Of a stretch of DNA of 64,000 bases, positions 26,098-35,093 are shown piece by piece. Below the pieces are notes generated by a model. It had not been told where the DNA came from. It saw only the letters and a list, made by a program, of their open reading frames with translations, and did no database searches. The stretch is from Chitinophaga jiangningensis (lineage in GTDB: Bacteria; Bacteroidota; Bacteroidia; Chitinophagales; Chitinophagaceae). The DNA lies in the NCBI RefSeq assembly GCF_900142605.1, contig NZ_FRBL01000005.1, positions 496,001 to 560,000 of the forward strand, in the 5' to 3' direction. A program made the position numbers and the translations under genes. The number at the start of each line of letters is the position of its first letter. Position 1 is the stretch's first letter.

Positions 26098-27546
26098 TTA
26101 TTTTATTGCAGATTTAGATGCCGGAATGGTGATGGTAAATTCACTGCCTTTGTCCGGCTCGCTGTGAACACTGATGGTACCACCATGCAGTTCCACAATT
26201 TTTTTCACATAACTAAGGCCAAGGCCAAAGCCTTTTACGTTGTGTAAATCTCCGGTTGGCACACGGAAAAATTTGTCCCAGATACTATCCTGATAAACCC
26301 GTGGAATACCAATACCATTGTCTTTCACACGGATTTTAAGCATCCCTTTTTCTTCCCATACGCGGATGTGTACAACAGGTGTTTCACCTGAGTATTTTAT
26401 GGCGTTATCGATCAGGTTATTGATGGCATTGGAGATATGCGTTTTATCGACGTAAACAGTTTCGCGTTTTAGATTGTTGTCATATCGTAGCTGAAGAGGA
26501 GCGGACTTAATCTGATGATTGGAAAGGATATTATCGATGATATCATTCAGATCCGTTTCTTCGCGGAAGAGCTCTATTTCTTCTTTTTCTTCGGCGGCAA
26601 TATGCAATACTTTTTCAACCAGGTCTGAGAGCCTTTGCAGTTCGTGTTTTGATATGTCGAGATACCGTTGTGTTTTCTGCGGATCGTTCAGTGCATTAAA
26701 ATTTTGCAAGGCTTCAACAGCGGCTGACACAGTAGCCACAGGTGTTTTGAGCTCGTGTGTCATATTGTTGATGAAATCGTTTTTCACTTCTGACAATCGC
26801 TTTTGCTTCAGTATAGTACGCAGCATGTATACGAAAGAGAGGGTAGTGAGCACGAGCAATATCACGGAAGCCACGAGGGTACCGAGCATTTTCTGGATAA
26901 TAAATTCCAGTGGTGATTCAAAGGTAGCCTGTACGAAAAGATTGGTACCCGGATTAAACGGGATTTTGCGGGTTTGGCCAGGCTCGCGGCGCCTGATGCT
27001 ATCTCTGAAACTGCCTCTTTCAAATCCACTGAAGCTCATGTGAAAGGTATCCAGCGTATATTTAGGTATTATCTGGCGGCTGCTTAATTCGGCCCTGAAT
27101 ATAGAATCCAGTTTCACCAGGGCAGCGCTATCGTTGAAATGGTTGGTAACCAGGTATTCCGACACCTGCCGGGCCAGCGTATCGGCGTAGATGCGGGGCG
27201 GTTGGCTGTCGTGATGACCTGGTCGCATGGGTTCTTCCATACGTTGTATTCTGACTTTGGAAGGAGGTCTGTTTTCCCTCGGCATACCTATCTCTTCCAG
27301 CTGCATAACATACCCTTTAATGGGCTTTTTAAGCGAATCTTTGTCCTTGCCATAATACCTGATGTACCGGCGGACGTCCTGAAAGTTCTGATTAAAGACG
27401 GCATTTCTTAATGCATCGTTAATCTCTTTATCGAATTGGTCCTGATTGAGCTTATATGAATTATAGAGCCAGTACCCCTGGAAAAGAAAAATTCCAAGGA
27501 TGCAGACGATCATGAGGGTCAGAATAATTCGTATACGTTGGCGCAT
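26098..27546 (-). CDS. Two-transmembrane sensor histidine kinase
   Basis: The 482-residue kinase has a first membrane helix (about 5-29), a periplasmic sensor region (about 30-225, rich in charged residues), and a second helix (about 226-248). The HisKA box NDFINNMTHELKTPVATVSA and the HATPase_c motifs VKDNGIGIP and GFGLGLSYVKKI follow. It precedes the regulator at 25412-26095 by 2 bases. The organisation resembles the RprX/RprY pairs of Bacteroidota, though I cannot confirm orthology. The ligand is unknown. Confidence 0.93.
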   Translation of the reverse strand: MRQRIRIILTLMIVCILGIFLFQGYWLYNSYKLNQDQFDKEINDALRNAVFNQNFQDVRRYIRYYGKDKDSLKKPIKGYVMQLEEIGMPRENRPPSKVRIQRMEEPMRPGHHDSQPPRIYADTLARQVSEYLVTNHFNDSAALVKLDSIFRAELSSRQIIPKYTLDTFHMSFSGFERGSFRDSIRRREPGQTRKIPFNPGTNLFVQATFESPLEFIIQKMLGTLVASVILLVLTTLSFVYMLRTILKQKRLSEVKNDFINNMTHELKTPVATVSAAVEALQNFNALNDPQKTQRYLDISKHELQRLSDLVEKVLHIAAEEKEEIELFREETDLNDIIDNILSNHQIKSAPLQLRYDNNLKRETVYVDKTHISNAINNLIDNAIKYSGETPVVHIRVWEEKGMLKIRVKDNGIGIPRVYQDSIWDKFFRVPTGDLHNVKGFGLGLSYVKKIVELHGGTISVHSEPDKGSEFTITIPASKSAIK

Positions 27547-27687
27547 TAAAATTCGTTGTGTTACAACAAAGCTATCTAATCCGCCGGGAAAGCGGCCAAA
27601 ACCTTAACAATAATTAACAGTAAATAATGCTTTTTAACGCTTATTGACTGGACGAATGAAGAATTTTGCATATAAAAATTAGCGATT

Positions 27688-28521
27688 ATGAATCTGATGT
27701 CCCGACTGATAATGGCAGCTGCCCTGTTGCCGGTTTCCTCCGCCCTGTTTGCGCAGCAATCAGGCGTTATCGACTATGAAGTAACCCAACGCATAGATGC
27801 ATCGCGGATGGCCCGCTTTCAGGGCGGTGGTAACGGGGAAGGAGGGGAGGTGCCCGATGTGATTACCCTGCAGCAACATTTCACTTTCAACAATGGTATA
27901 GGCAAACTAACTACCGATCGTCCGGATTTTGGCGGCCAGGGCTTCGGCGGCCGAAGAAATCAGGAAGGTGATAGCACCCGGCAACGCAGGCAGCGCCCTG
28001 ATGGCCCCGGTGGAGAAGGCAGACCAGGAGGCGGACCTGGGGGATTTGGCGGATTTGGCCCTCAAAGGGGCTTTGGTGGCGGCCAATTGGTCGATCTTCA
28101 AAATAAAAAGTACGAAACGCTGTTTTCAACATCCGGAGACGAAAAGAAAACGTATCTATCTGAGGAAGATTATGTGATTGCCCCAAATGCAGAACGCAGT
28201 GATAAAACTAAAAAGATCGCCGGTTACAACTGCAAAAAGGCCACTGTAAAGCTGAAAGATGATACTTATACCGTTTGGTATACCACTGATTTACCTTTTA
28301 GCTACTCGCCTATCAACGGCCTGCTGCCTGAAAGCAATGGAGTGGTATTATCAGCAGAAAGCAGTTCACGTTCGTTTACCGCAAAGAAGATTTCCTTTAA
28401 ACCCGTTACGGATACCGACCTTTCAGTGCCTGCAGATGCACAGAAAGTAACCCCGGAACAACTGAGAGAGATACGCAGGGCAGAGATGGAAAAATTACGT
28501 AAGCGGCAACAACAGAACTAA
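27688..28521 (+). CDS. GLPGLI-family protein with glycine-rich insert
   Basis: The 277-residue protein has a signal peptide (about 1-22) and the GLPGLI family body: an opening GVIDYEV strand, a KIAGYNCKKATV segment, VWYTTDLPFSY and the family motif region INGLLPESNGVVL. Residues about 75-135 form an unusual insert rich in Gly, Arg, Pro and Gln. GLPGLI proteins are envelope proteins of Bacteroidota with no settled function, often encoded beside TonB-dependent or OMP_b-brl proteins. That is the case here: the beta-barrel gene starts 40 bases on. Confidence 0.88.
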   Translation: MNLMSRLIMAAALLPVSSALFAQQSGVIDYEVTQRIDASRMARFQGGGNGEGGEVPDVITLQQHFTFNNGIGKLTTDRPDFGGQGFGGRRNQEGDSTRQRRQRPDGPGGEGRPGGGPGGFGGFGPQRGFGGGQLVDLQNKKYETLFSTSGDEKKTYLSEEDYVIAPNAERSDKTKKIAGYNCKKATVKLKDDTYTVWYTTDLPFSYSPINGLLPESNGVVLSAESSSRSFTAKKISFKPVTDTDLSVPADAQKVTPEQLREIRRAEMEKLRKRQQQN

Positions 28522-28561
28522 AAAACATTAATAACTTTCCAACTTTCCTGTTATTCACTAT

Positions 28562-31459
28562 ATGAAGAAAATTCTAAGAATCTTGCTGGTATTGAGTTTG
28601 GGCGTTTTAAGCGCCCAGGCTCAGTCGTCACAAGGAAAGATTAAAGGCCAACTAACCGACCAGACAACCAAAGAAGCGTTGCCCGCTGCCACTGTCGTTC
28701 TATTGCATTCTAAAGACTCCTCCGTAGCCAATACCGCTGTTTCAGATGATAAAGGTAACTTTGAGTTCAGCGGCATCCCTGATGGTTCCTATCGCCTCTT
28801 CCTTAGCTTTATGGGCTATAAATCCGTTTATAAACCCATCAACATTACCCCTGAAAATAAAGTCATTGCCCTTGGCAACCTTGCCATGGAACATACCGGC
28901 GTGGATCTGAAAGGCGTAGAAATCCTCGAAGAAAAGCCCCCCATCGTTATTAAAAAAGATACCCTGGAATTCAATGCAGACGCTTTCAAAACGCGCGAAA
29001 ACGCAGTAGTGGAAGACCTCCTGAAGAAATTACCCGGCGTCACAGTAGATAAAGACGGCGGTATTACCGCACAGGGTCAAACCGTTACCAAAGTGCTGGT
29101 AGATGGTAAACCTTTCTTTGGCAGCGATCCTAAACTCGCTACCAAAAACCTGCCCGCCAACATCATCGATAAAGTTCAGGTGATCGATAAAAAGTCCGAC
29201 CAGGCTGAGTTCACCCAAATCGATGACGGACAAACAGAAAAAGCGATTAACATCGTTATCAAAAAAGATAAACGTAAAGGCGTATTTGGCCGCGGAACCG
29301 CAGGCTATGGTACTGACAGCCGGTACGGCCTTACTGCCAACGTAAACCGCTTCCGCGAAAACCAGCAAATGTCCATACTCGGTGGCGGCAACAACGTAAA
29401 TAACCTCGGATTCAGCCCCATGGGCCAGATGAGCTTTGGTCGCGGCGGCGGTGGCGGAATGCGAATCAGCGGTGGCGGCCGCGGTGGTGGCGGTGGCTTC
29501 GGTGGTGGCGGTAGCACCAGCGTGCCGGCAGGCATCACCAGCAACTGGAATGCCGGCGTAAACTTTAACCAAACCTATACAGACAAACTTACACTGAATG
29601 GCAGCTACTTCTTCAATGATAATAAAGTAAACGTGCTGCAAAGCACCACCCAGCAAAATATTCAGCCCAGTTATTCCAACTACCAGTACACTAACAGCGC
29701 CTCTAATACAGAAAACGCAAACAACCGCTTCAACGTACGGCTGGAATACAATATCGACTCATTCCATTCCATCGTGTTTACGCCTACGTACTCGCTGACG
29801 AATGCCAACAGCACCTCTTTCAACGACTACACTACTCTGGCAAGCAACAATAAAGACACTATCAACAGTGGTATCACCAGAAATGATGGCCAGGGCAACA
29901 CCTCCACCTTTGGTGGGCAACTCCTGTACCGCCAGCGGTTTAAAAAGAAAGGTCGCGCATTCAGCATCAACCTGGGCTATAACGATAACACTAACGACCA
30001 GATATCTACGGTTATTTCCAATACCGTATTCTATAACAACGGCACCCGCAGGGATTCCGCATATAACCAGCGTAATACCAACAATAGCAACAGCCGTAAC
30101 ATGTCATTAAAGGCCACCTATTCGGAGCCTTTGTTCAAGGATAACTTCCTGGAAGTAAACTATGGTATCACCCATTACAAAAGCAATGCAGAACGCTTTA
30201 CATATGATTACGATGCAAACAAAGATGAATACAACCATCGCAATGACTCGCTGAGTAACATCTTTGATAACAGCACCATCAACCAAAGTACGGGACTGGC
30301 TATACGAACAGTAAAACTCAAATATGACTACAGCATTGGTCTGGATGTAGTATTTAATCATCTCGATAACAATACCTACTCCTTCAGGACAAAAAGAGAT
30401 AGTACCATTACACAACGTACAGTCAACTTTGCACCGAATGCGTATTTCAACTATACCTTCTCCAAAAACAAACGACTGAAAATAAACTATAGCGGTCAAA
30501 CCACTCAGCCTACCGTTCAACAGCTGCAACCGGTGCCGGATAACAGTGATGCGTTGTACATTCAGCAGGGTAACCCCAACCTGAAACCAGCGTACAACAA
30601 CAACATCAGCGTTAACTATAACACCTTTAACTTCCAGAACTTCACCGGCATGTTTGTGCAGATGAACTCCAATTTCGGAAGTAACAAAATCATCAATGCT
30701 AACAGGTATGATTCCGTAACCGGTAAAACCATCAGTACACCTGTAAACGTAAATGGATACTATACCATCGGGGCAAGTATGCACAACTCCATACCGTTGT
30801 CCAAAACGCCTGGCCAGAACCTGAATACCGGCACCAACATCTCCTATAACAAGGATGTGTCGTTTAACGATATGCAGAAAAACTTCAGCAACAACATTAA
30901 CCTGTCACAAAACGCCAGCGTTAACTACATGTATAAAGAGTGGCTGGACCTGTCCGCAGGTGGTAGCATTTCGTATAACATTATCCGTTATTCTCTCACT
31001 AAATCCTCTAATGCAAACTACCTCAACTATACGCTTAACGGTGACGTGAATGTTACACTGCCACTGGGTTTCATGGTAGGTTCAGATATCAATTATATCA
31101 TGAGCACAGGGTTATCTGACGGTAACAATATCGGATCAACACTGTGGAATGCGAACGTAGCCAAATACTTCCTCCCTAAGAAACAGTTGCTGGTTAAGCT
31201 ACAGGGCTTTGACCTGCTGCGCCAGTATGCGTCAGTATCCCGCTCCGTAACGGATAACTTTATCAGGGACACCCGGTCCAATGTATTACAGCAATACTTT
31301 ATGCTGAGCGTAACCTACTTCCTGAACAGGTTTGGCGGGTCCAATAATCGTAATGGTAACGACAAACAGCGCCAAATGGAAAGAGGCATGGAACGTAACA
31401 TGCGCATGTTCCAGGGCCCCGGAGGAATGGGCGGTGGCCGCCCTGGTGGCCGATTCTGA
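28562..31459 (+). CDS. TonB-dependent receptor-like outer-membrane beta-barrel protein
   Basis: The 965-residue protein has a signal peptide (1-20), a carboxypeptidase-regulatory-like beta domain (about 25-105) and a plug domain (about 120-230, with VVEDLLKKLPGV and VLVDGKPFFG). A long beta-barrel rich in Asn, Tyr and Thr follows (OMP_b-brl_3 type). A glycine-rich stretch lies at about residues 290-320, and the C-terminus is again glycine- and methionine-rich (MGGGRPGGRF). It should sit in the outer membrane and work with the preceding GLPGLI protein. It is not a SusC: the barrel and the lack of a SusD neighbour argue against that. A strong terminator follows. Confidence 0.93.
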   Translation: MKKILRILLVLSLGVLSAQAQSSQGKIKGQLTDQTTKEALPAATVVLLHSKDSSVANTAVSDDKGNFEFSGIPDGSYRLFLSFMGYKSVYKPINITPENKVIALGNLAMEHTGVDLKGVEILEEKPPIVIKKDTLEFNADAFKTRENAVVEDLLKKLPGVTVDKDGGITAQGQTVTKVLVDGKPFFGSDPKLATKNLPANIIDKVQVIDKKSDQAEFTQIDDGQTEKAINIVIKKDKRKGVFGRGTAGYGTDSRYGLTANVNRFRENQQMSILGGGNNVNNLGFSPMGQMSFGRGGGGGMRISGGGRGGGGGFGGGGSTSVPAGITSNWNAGVNFNQTYTDKLTLNGSYFFNDNKVNVLQSTTQQNIQPSYSNYQYTNSASNTENANNRFNVRLEYNIDSFHSIVFTPTYSLTNANSTSFNDYTTLASNNKDTINSGITRNDGQGNTSTFGGQLLYRQRFKKKGRAFSINLGYNDNTNDQISTVISNTVFYNNGTRRDSAYNQRNTNNSNSRNMSLKATYSEPLFKDNFLEVNYGITHYKSNAERFTYDYDANKDEYNHRNDSLSNIFDNSTINQSTGLAIRTVKLKYDYSIGLDVVFNHLDNNTYSFRTKRDSTITQRTVNFAPNAYFNYTFSKNKRLKINYSGQTTQPTVQQLQPVPDNSDALYIQQGNPNLKPAYNNNISVNYNTFNFQNFTGMFVQMNSNFGSNKIINANRYDSVTGKTISTPVNVNGYYTIGASMHNSIPLSKTPGQNLNTGTNISYNKDVSFNDMQKNFSNNINLSQNASVNYMYKEWLDLSAGGSISYNIIRYSLTKSSNANYLNYTLNGDVNVTLPLGFMVGSDINYIMSTGLSDGNNIGSTLWNANVAKYFLPKKQLLVKLQGFDLLRQYASVSRSVTDNFIRDTRSNVLQQYFMLSVTYFLNRFGGSNNRNGNDKQRQMERGMERNMRMFQGPGGMGGGRPGGRF

Positions 31460-31477
31460 TCAGGTATTTCCAATATT

Positions 31478-31517
31478 AAAAAGCAAGGCCGTTTCGCATG
31501 AAACGGCCTTGCTTTTT
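31478..31517. terminator. Strong bidirectional intrinsic terminator
   Basis: Arms 31478-31495 and 31500-31517 form an 18-bp perfect stem with loop GCAT; AAAAA opens it and TTTTT ends it. It lies between the barrel gene stop (31459) and the convergent small gene stop (31527), so it can serve both. Confidence 0.9.
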
Positions 31518-31526
31518 AATGCAGTT

Positions 31527-31817
31527 TTACCTGGAAACCACACTACTTCGGTGCTGCGCAACAAATATGCGCCTGATCACCCACGATAATGTGAATGTAG
31601 GGATGAAGTCTGTTCCCGGAAAAAGCTCTTCTATAAAGGTAAACATACTGCCAAAGGAACCTAAGGTGCCGCCGAAGAGGCGGTAGAAAATAATGGCAGC
31701 TACCGGGGCCCAAACAATATCGGCGACTTCGCCTAAAACGGGGACTGCATAACTGGCGCATCCCAGGAGATCCAGCGCCACGCAAATCCATAATTTGGGG
31801 GTATACTTTTTATCCAT
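31527..31817 (-). CDS. Small conserved membrane protein of unknown function
   Basis: The product is 96 residues from the ATG at 31817, with an unusually good Shine-Dalgarno GGAGG (31824-31828) 6 nt upstream of it. Two hydrophobic helices (about 8-30 and 32-50) are followed by a polar region with FIEELFPGTDFIPTFTL. I recognise this as a short Bacteroidota membrane protein of no known function. It is convergent with the barrel gene and shares its terminator. Confidence 0.8.
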   Translation of the reverse strand: MDKKYTPKLWICVALDLLGCASYAVPVLGEVADIVWAPVAAIIFYRLFGGTLGSFGSMFTFIEELFPGTDFIPTFTLSWVIRRIFVAQHRSSVVSR

Positions 31818-31978
31818 ATTCAACCTCCGCTTTTCAATACATAAACAAATAACTTACCAGAAATGGTAACCTTCCACAAAGGTACAGTTTTAGTCAGTTT
31901 CAGCATTACAGTTCGTATATACGTAGTTGCATTTACGATTTATTTCCATTATTTTTAATCGTATTTTAAACACTTATT

Positions 31979-32875
31979 ATGCCACAAAATAACTCACGCC
32001 GCGATATGATAAAGAAAGTAGCCACCATGGCGGTTGCTTCCACTATTATCCCATCATTGGCCAACAGAGTATCGGCACATGAAAACGTTATGGAAGAAAA
32101 ACTGAAAGGAAAAATCAACCACTCCGTTTGCCAATGGTGCTATAACGACATCTCACTGGATGAACTCTGCCAGGCTGCCAAACAAATAGGAATTACCTCC
32201 ATCGACCTGGTAAATCCCAAAGACTTTGATGTGCTGAAAAAACATGGCCTCACCTGCGCCATGGTAGCCAGCAACGGACCGGAATGGGGCATTACCCGCG
32301 GTTTCAACAACCCCGAGTACCACGAAAAACTGGAAGCCTATTTCAAAGAATACATCGACGCTACCGCCAAAGCAGGCTTTAAAAACCTGATCTGCTTTTC
32401 CGGTAACCGCAACGGCCTTTCCGACCAAAAAGGCATCGAAAACTGCACCAAAGGCCTCAAACGCATCATCGGTTACGCGGAAAAGAAAAACGTAACCCTG
32501 GTGATGGAGCTGCTTAACAGTAAGGTGAACCACCCTGATTATCAGTGCGACCACACCGCATGGGGCGTTGCACTCTGCAAATCCCTCGGTTCCGAAAACT
32601 TCAAGCTGCTGTACGACATCTACCATATGCAGATCATGGAAGGGGATGTAATCCGCAATATCCAGGATCATCACCAATACATCGCCCATTATCATACCGG
32701 CGGTGTTCCTGGTCGCAATGAAATCGACGAAACTCAGGAACTATACTATCCGGCCATCATGAAAGCCATCTACGAAACCGGCTTTACCGGCTACGTAGCC
32801 CAGGAATTCATTCCTAAACACACCGATAAGCTGGCATCACTCAAAAATGCCGTACATATCTGTGATATCGGCTAA
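31979..32875 (+). CDS. Hydroxypyruvate isomerase-like TIM-barrel protein with twin-arginine-type leader
   Basis: The 298-residue protein begins with NSRRDMIKKVATMAV, a twin-arginine leader, followed by a hydrophobic segment and ANRVSAHE. The body is a xylose isomerase-like TIM barrel of the Hyi group (SVCQWCYNDISLDELC early, then VMELLNSKVNHPDYQCDHT and LLYDIYHMQIMEGD). These residues give the glutamate and histidine metal ligands of sugar isomerases. The leader points to export, unlike cytoplasmic E. coli Hyi. The substrate is uncertain: hydroxypyruvate or a keto-sugar in the periplasm. A terminator follows. Confidence 0.85.
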   Translation: MPQNNSRRDMIKKVATMAVASTIIPSLANRVSAHENVMEEKLKGKINHSVCQWCYNDISLDELCQAAKQIGITSIDLVNPKDFDVLKKHGLTCAMVASNGPEWGITRGFNNPEYHEKLEAYFKEYIDATAKAGFKNLICFSGNRNGLSDQKGIENCTKGLKRIIGYAEKKNVTLVMELLNSKVNHPDYQCDHTAWGVALCKSLGSENFKLLYDIYHMQIMEGDVIRNIQDHHQYIAHYHTGGVPGRNEIDETQELYYPAIMKAIYETGFTGYVAQEFIPKHTDKLASLKNAVHICDIG

Positions 32876-32909
32876 CCCACGTAACAATTACATCTCTTTA
32901 AATACCAAT

Positions 32910-32945
32910 AACATCCGTTTGAACCACGCTGCTCAAACGGATGTT
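32910..32945 (+). terminator. Probable terminator after the sugar isomerase gene
   Basis: AACATCCGTTTGA (32910-32922) and TCAAACGGATGTT (32933-32945) form a 13-bp perfect stem with a 10-nt loop, followed by TATTTTGTTT. It is 35 nt after the stop at 32875. Confidence 0.7.
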
Positions 32946-32971
32946 TATTTTGTTTGTTATGTACGGCCCCT

Positions 32972-32979
32972 TACCTTTG
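32972..32979 (+). promoter_or_regulatory. -7 element of the amino acid permease gene
   Basis: TACCTTTG matches TAnnTTTG and has TTTG about 19 bases upstream. It lies downstream of the first in-frame ATG (32954), which is therefore rejected as the start in favour of 33014. Confidence 0.6.
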
Positions 32980-33013
32980 CCGCCAATTAGTCCACAAATC
33001 AAGTAGGGTAATA

Positions 33014-34468
33014 ATGAAACAGTACTATAAAAAGCCGCTGGCATGGCTGCTGGCAGAATCGGAAGATGACAGCGCCAAAACGCTGAAACGCACGCTCAAC
33101 GCCTTTCAGCTCACCATGCTGGGGCTGGGTGTGATCATTGGCGCCGGCCTGTTTTCCCTCACCGGTATTGCTGCTGCCAACCACGCAGGGCCCGCGGTAA
33201 CATTGTCGTTTGTAGTGGCAGCCATCGGCTGTGCCTTTGCAGGACTGTGTTACGCTGAATTTGCCTCCATGATTCCGGTGGCCGGATCGGCTTACACCTA
33301 CGCCTATACGACCATGGGAGAGCTTTTTGCCTGGATCATCGGTTGGGACCTCGTACTGGAATTTTCCGTAGGTGCGGCCACGGTGTCCATCAGCTGGTCC
33401 AACTACCTGGTGAAATTCCTGGACAACTACGGCATCTACCTCCCCGAACGGTGGCTGCACTCCCCCTTCGAAACATTTGTGGCACATAATGGCGAAAAAT
33501 TATCCGGTATCATGAACCTTCCCGCCGCACTGGTTGTGGTGCTTATGTCGCTCATCCTGATCCGGGGCACCAAAGGCTCCGCCATCTGGAATGCGATTGT
33601 TGTATCCCTGAAAGTAGGTGTAGTACTGGTTTTCATCGCCCTGGGATGGAATTACATCAACCCCGCCAACCACGTGCCTTATATCCCGGCAAATACGGGT
33701 CACTTTGGCGATTTCGGGGTGTCGGGAATATTCAGAGGGGCTGGCATCGTATTTTTCGTTTTCCTGGGCTTCGACATCATCAGTACTGCGGCGCAGGAAA
33801 CTAAAAACCCACGCAGAAACATGCCCATAGGGATTCTTGGATCTCTCGCCATATGTACTGTACTCTTTATTTTGTTTGCCCATGTAATGACCGGGTTGGC
33901 ACCTTATAAGGAGTTTAAGGACAGCGGTGCACCGGTGGCTATCGCCATCGCACACACGCCGTACACCTGGCTTGGGCAGGCAATCCTGCTCGCCATCATT
34001 GTAGGTTACACCTCCGTGATACTGGTGGATCTGCTAGGCCAGAGCCGCGTGTTTTATGCCATGTCCAAAGACGGCCTGCTGCCGAAGATTTTCTCCGACA
34101 TCCACCCGCGTTATCGCACACCGTGGAAATCCAATATTCTCTTCTGTGTTTTTATCAGTGTATTTGCAGCCTTTGTGCCCTTAAAAGTAGTAGGGGAGAT
34201 GACAAGCATAGGTACGCTACTAGCATTCGTAATGGTATGTGCCGGCGTATGGATTATGCGTTATACCATGCCGGACGCACCGCGTGCCTTCCGCACCCCG
34301 CTGGTGCCGCTGGTGCCAATTCTGGGTATTATTTCCTGCATGGCTATGATGGTGTCGTTACCACTGGATACCTGGCTGCGCCTCGTTATCTGGATGGCAA
34401 TAGGCATGGCTATTTACTATGCTTACGGGAAAAAAAGAAGTCGTGTACGCGCTACGTTGAATCAATAA
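33014..34468 (+). CDS. Amino acid permease (APC family, CAT-like)
   Basis: The 484-residue protein starts at the ATG at 33014 (MKQYYKKPLAWLL) and has about 12 transmembrane helices. The APC-family first helix GLGVIIGAGLFSLTG and the helix-3 region YAEFASMIPVAGSAYTY are conserved. It resembles the cationic amino acid transporter branch (YfnA/CAT-like), but substrate specificity cannot be assigned. The promoter at 32972 marks it as a separate unit. It overlaps the convergent acetyltransferase by 7 bases at the stops. Confidence 0.93.
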   Translation: MKQYYKKPLAWLLAESEDDSAKTLKRTLNAFQLTMLGLGVIIGAGLFSLTGIAAANHAGPAVTLSFVVAAIGCAFAGLCYAEFASMIPVAGSAYTYAYTTMGELFAWIIGWDLVLEFSVGAATVSISWSNYLVKFLDNYGIYLPERWLHSPFETFVAHNGEKLSGIMNLPAALVVVLMSLILIRGTKGSAIWNAIVVSLKVGVVLVFIALGWNYINPANHVPYIPANTGHFGDFGVSGIFRGAGIVFFVFLGFDIISTAAQETKNPRRNMPIGILGSLAICTVLFILFAHVMTGLAPYKEFKDSGAPVAIAIAHTPYTWLGQAILLAIIVGYTSVILVDLLGQSRVFYAMSKDGLLPKIFSDIHPRYRTPWKSNILFCVFISVFAAFVPLKVVGEMTSIGTLLAFVMVCAGVWIMRYTMPDAPRAFRTPLVPLVPILGIISCMAMMVSLPLDTWLRLVIWMAIGMAIYYAYGKKRSRVRATLNQ

Positions 34469-35004
34469 GGCCAGTCTTCCCGAAGGATGCCCATCACCAC
34501 CATGTCCACAAACTGACCATGGAGTTTGGCGCTGGAGCGCAGCACGCCTTCCCTGCAGAAGCCGAGTTTAATCGGAATCTGGCCACTGCGTTCGTTTTGC
34601 ATGACGAACCGTATTTCTATTTTATTGAGATGTAATTGCTTAAATGCGAAGCTTACCACGGCCCTTGTAGCATTGGTGGCTATGCCTTTACCCTGGAAGG
34701 CGGTACCCAGCCAGTAACCTATTTCAGCAATATGGAGCTGCTGATCCCAGCTGTGGATGTCGATTACACCACAAAACTCCCCTCTGTACCAGATGCCAAA
34801 AGCTACCGCTTCCTGCTCTTCCGCTTTGCGCTGCATCATTTCTATGAATCGCAGGCTGTGCTCTTCTTTGGTGTTGTAATCTACCCAGGGTAAGTATTTT
34901 CTGAGGTGTTTGCGGGAGATGTCCAGCTGCTGATAGAGTGCAGGTGCATCCTGTGACTGTAATTGTCTCAGGTATATTTCATCGTTAACTGGTATCTCTA
35001 TCAT
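34462..35004 (-). CDS. GNAT acetyltransferase (RimJ/RimL-like)
   Basis: The 180-residue protein is a GNAT-fold N-acetyltransferase of the RimJ/RimL group. An early LRQLQSQDAPALYQQL helix is followed by the acetyl-CoA site region GYWLGTAFQGKGIATNAT and a late NEIRFVMQNERS-type segment (here KIEIRFVMQNERSGQIPIKLGF). Members acetylate ribosomal protein N-termini, spermidine or other amines; the acceptor here is unknown. It is convergent with the permease and followed upstream by a terminator at 35044-35076. Confidence 0.88.
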   Translation of the reverse strand: MIEIPVNDEIYLRQLQSQDAPALYQQLDISRKHLRKYLPWVDYNTKEEHSLRFIEMMQRKAEEQEAVAFGIWYRGEFCGVIDIHSWDQQLHIAEIGYWLGTAFQGKGIATNATRAVVSFAFKQLHLNKIEIRFVMQNERSGQIPIKLGFCREGVLRSSAKLHGQFVDMVVMGILREDWPY

Positions 35005-35035
35005 AGCGGGAAAGGAATAAAGGGGGCTAACTTAC

Positions 35036-35076
35036 AAAAAAAAGCGGGAACAGACTGGTTCTGTTCCCGCTTTTTT
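35036..35076. terminator. Intrinsic terminator for the minus-strand lipoprotein gene
   Basis: GCGGGAACAGA (35044-35054) and TCTGTTCCCGC (35060-35070) form an 11-bp perfect stem with a 5-nt loop, extended by an A-run on the left (35036-35043) and TTTTTT on the right. It lies 18-58 bases beyond the stop of the lipoprotein gene at 35094, whose transcript reads into the T-run. Confidence 0.88.
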
Positions 35077-35093
35077 GCACGTGCACAAATTTC

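Noticed and set aside
29440..29520. Apparent tandem repeat of GGTGGCGG-type units in the beta-barrel gene
   Set aside because: It is a glycine-codon run without a fixed unit or period, so it is low complexity rather than a true tandem repeat.
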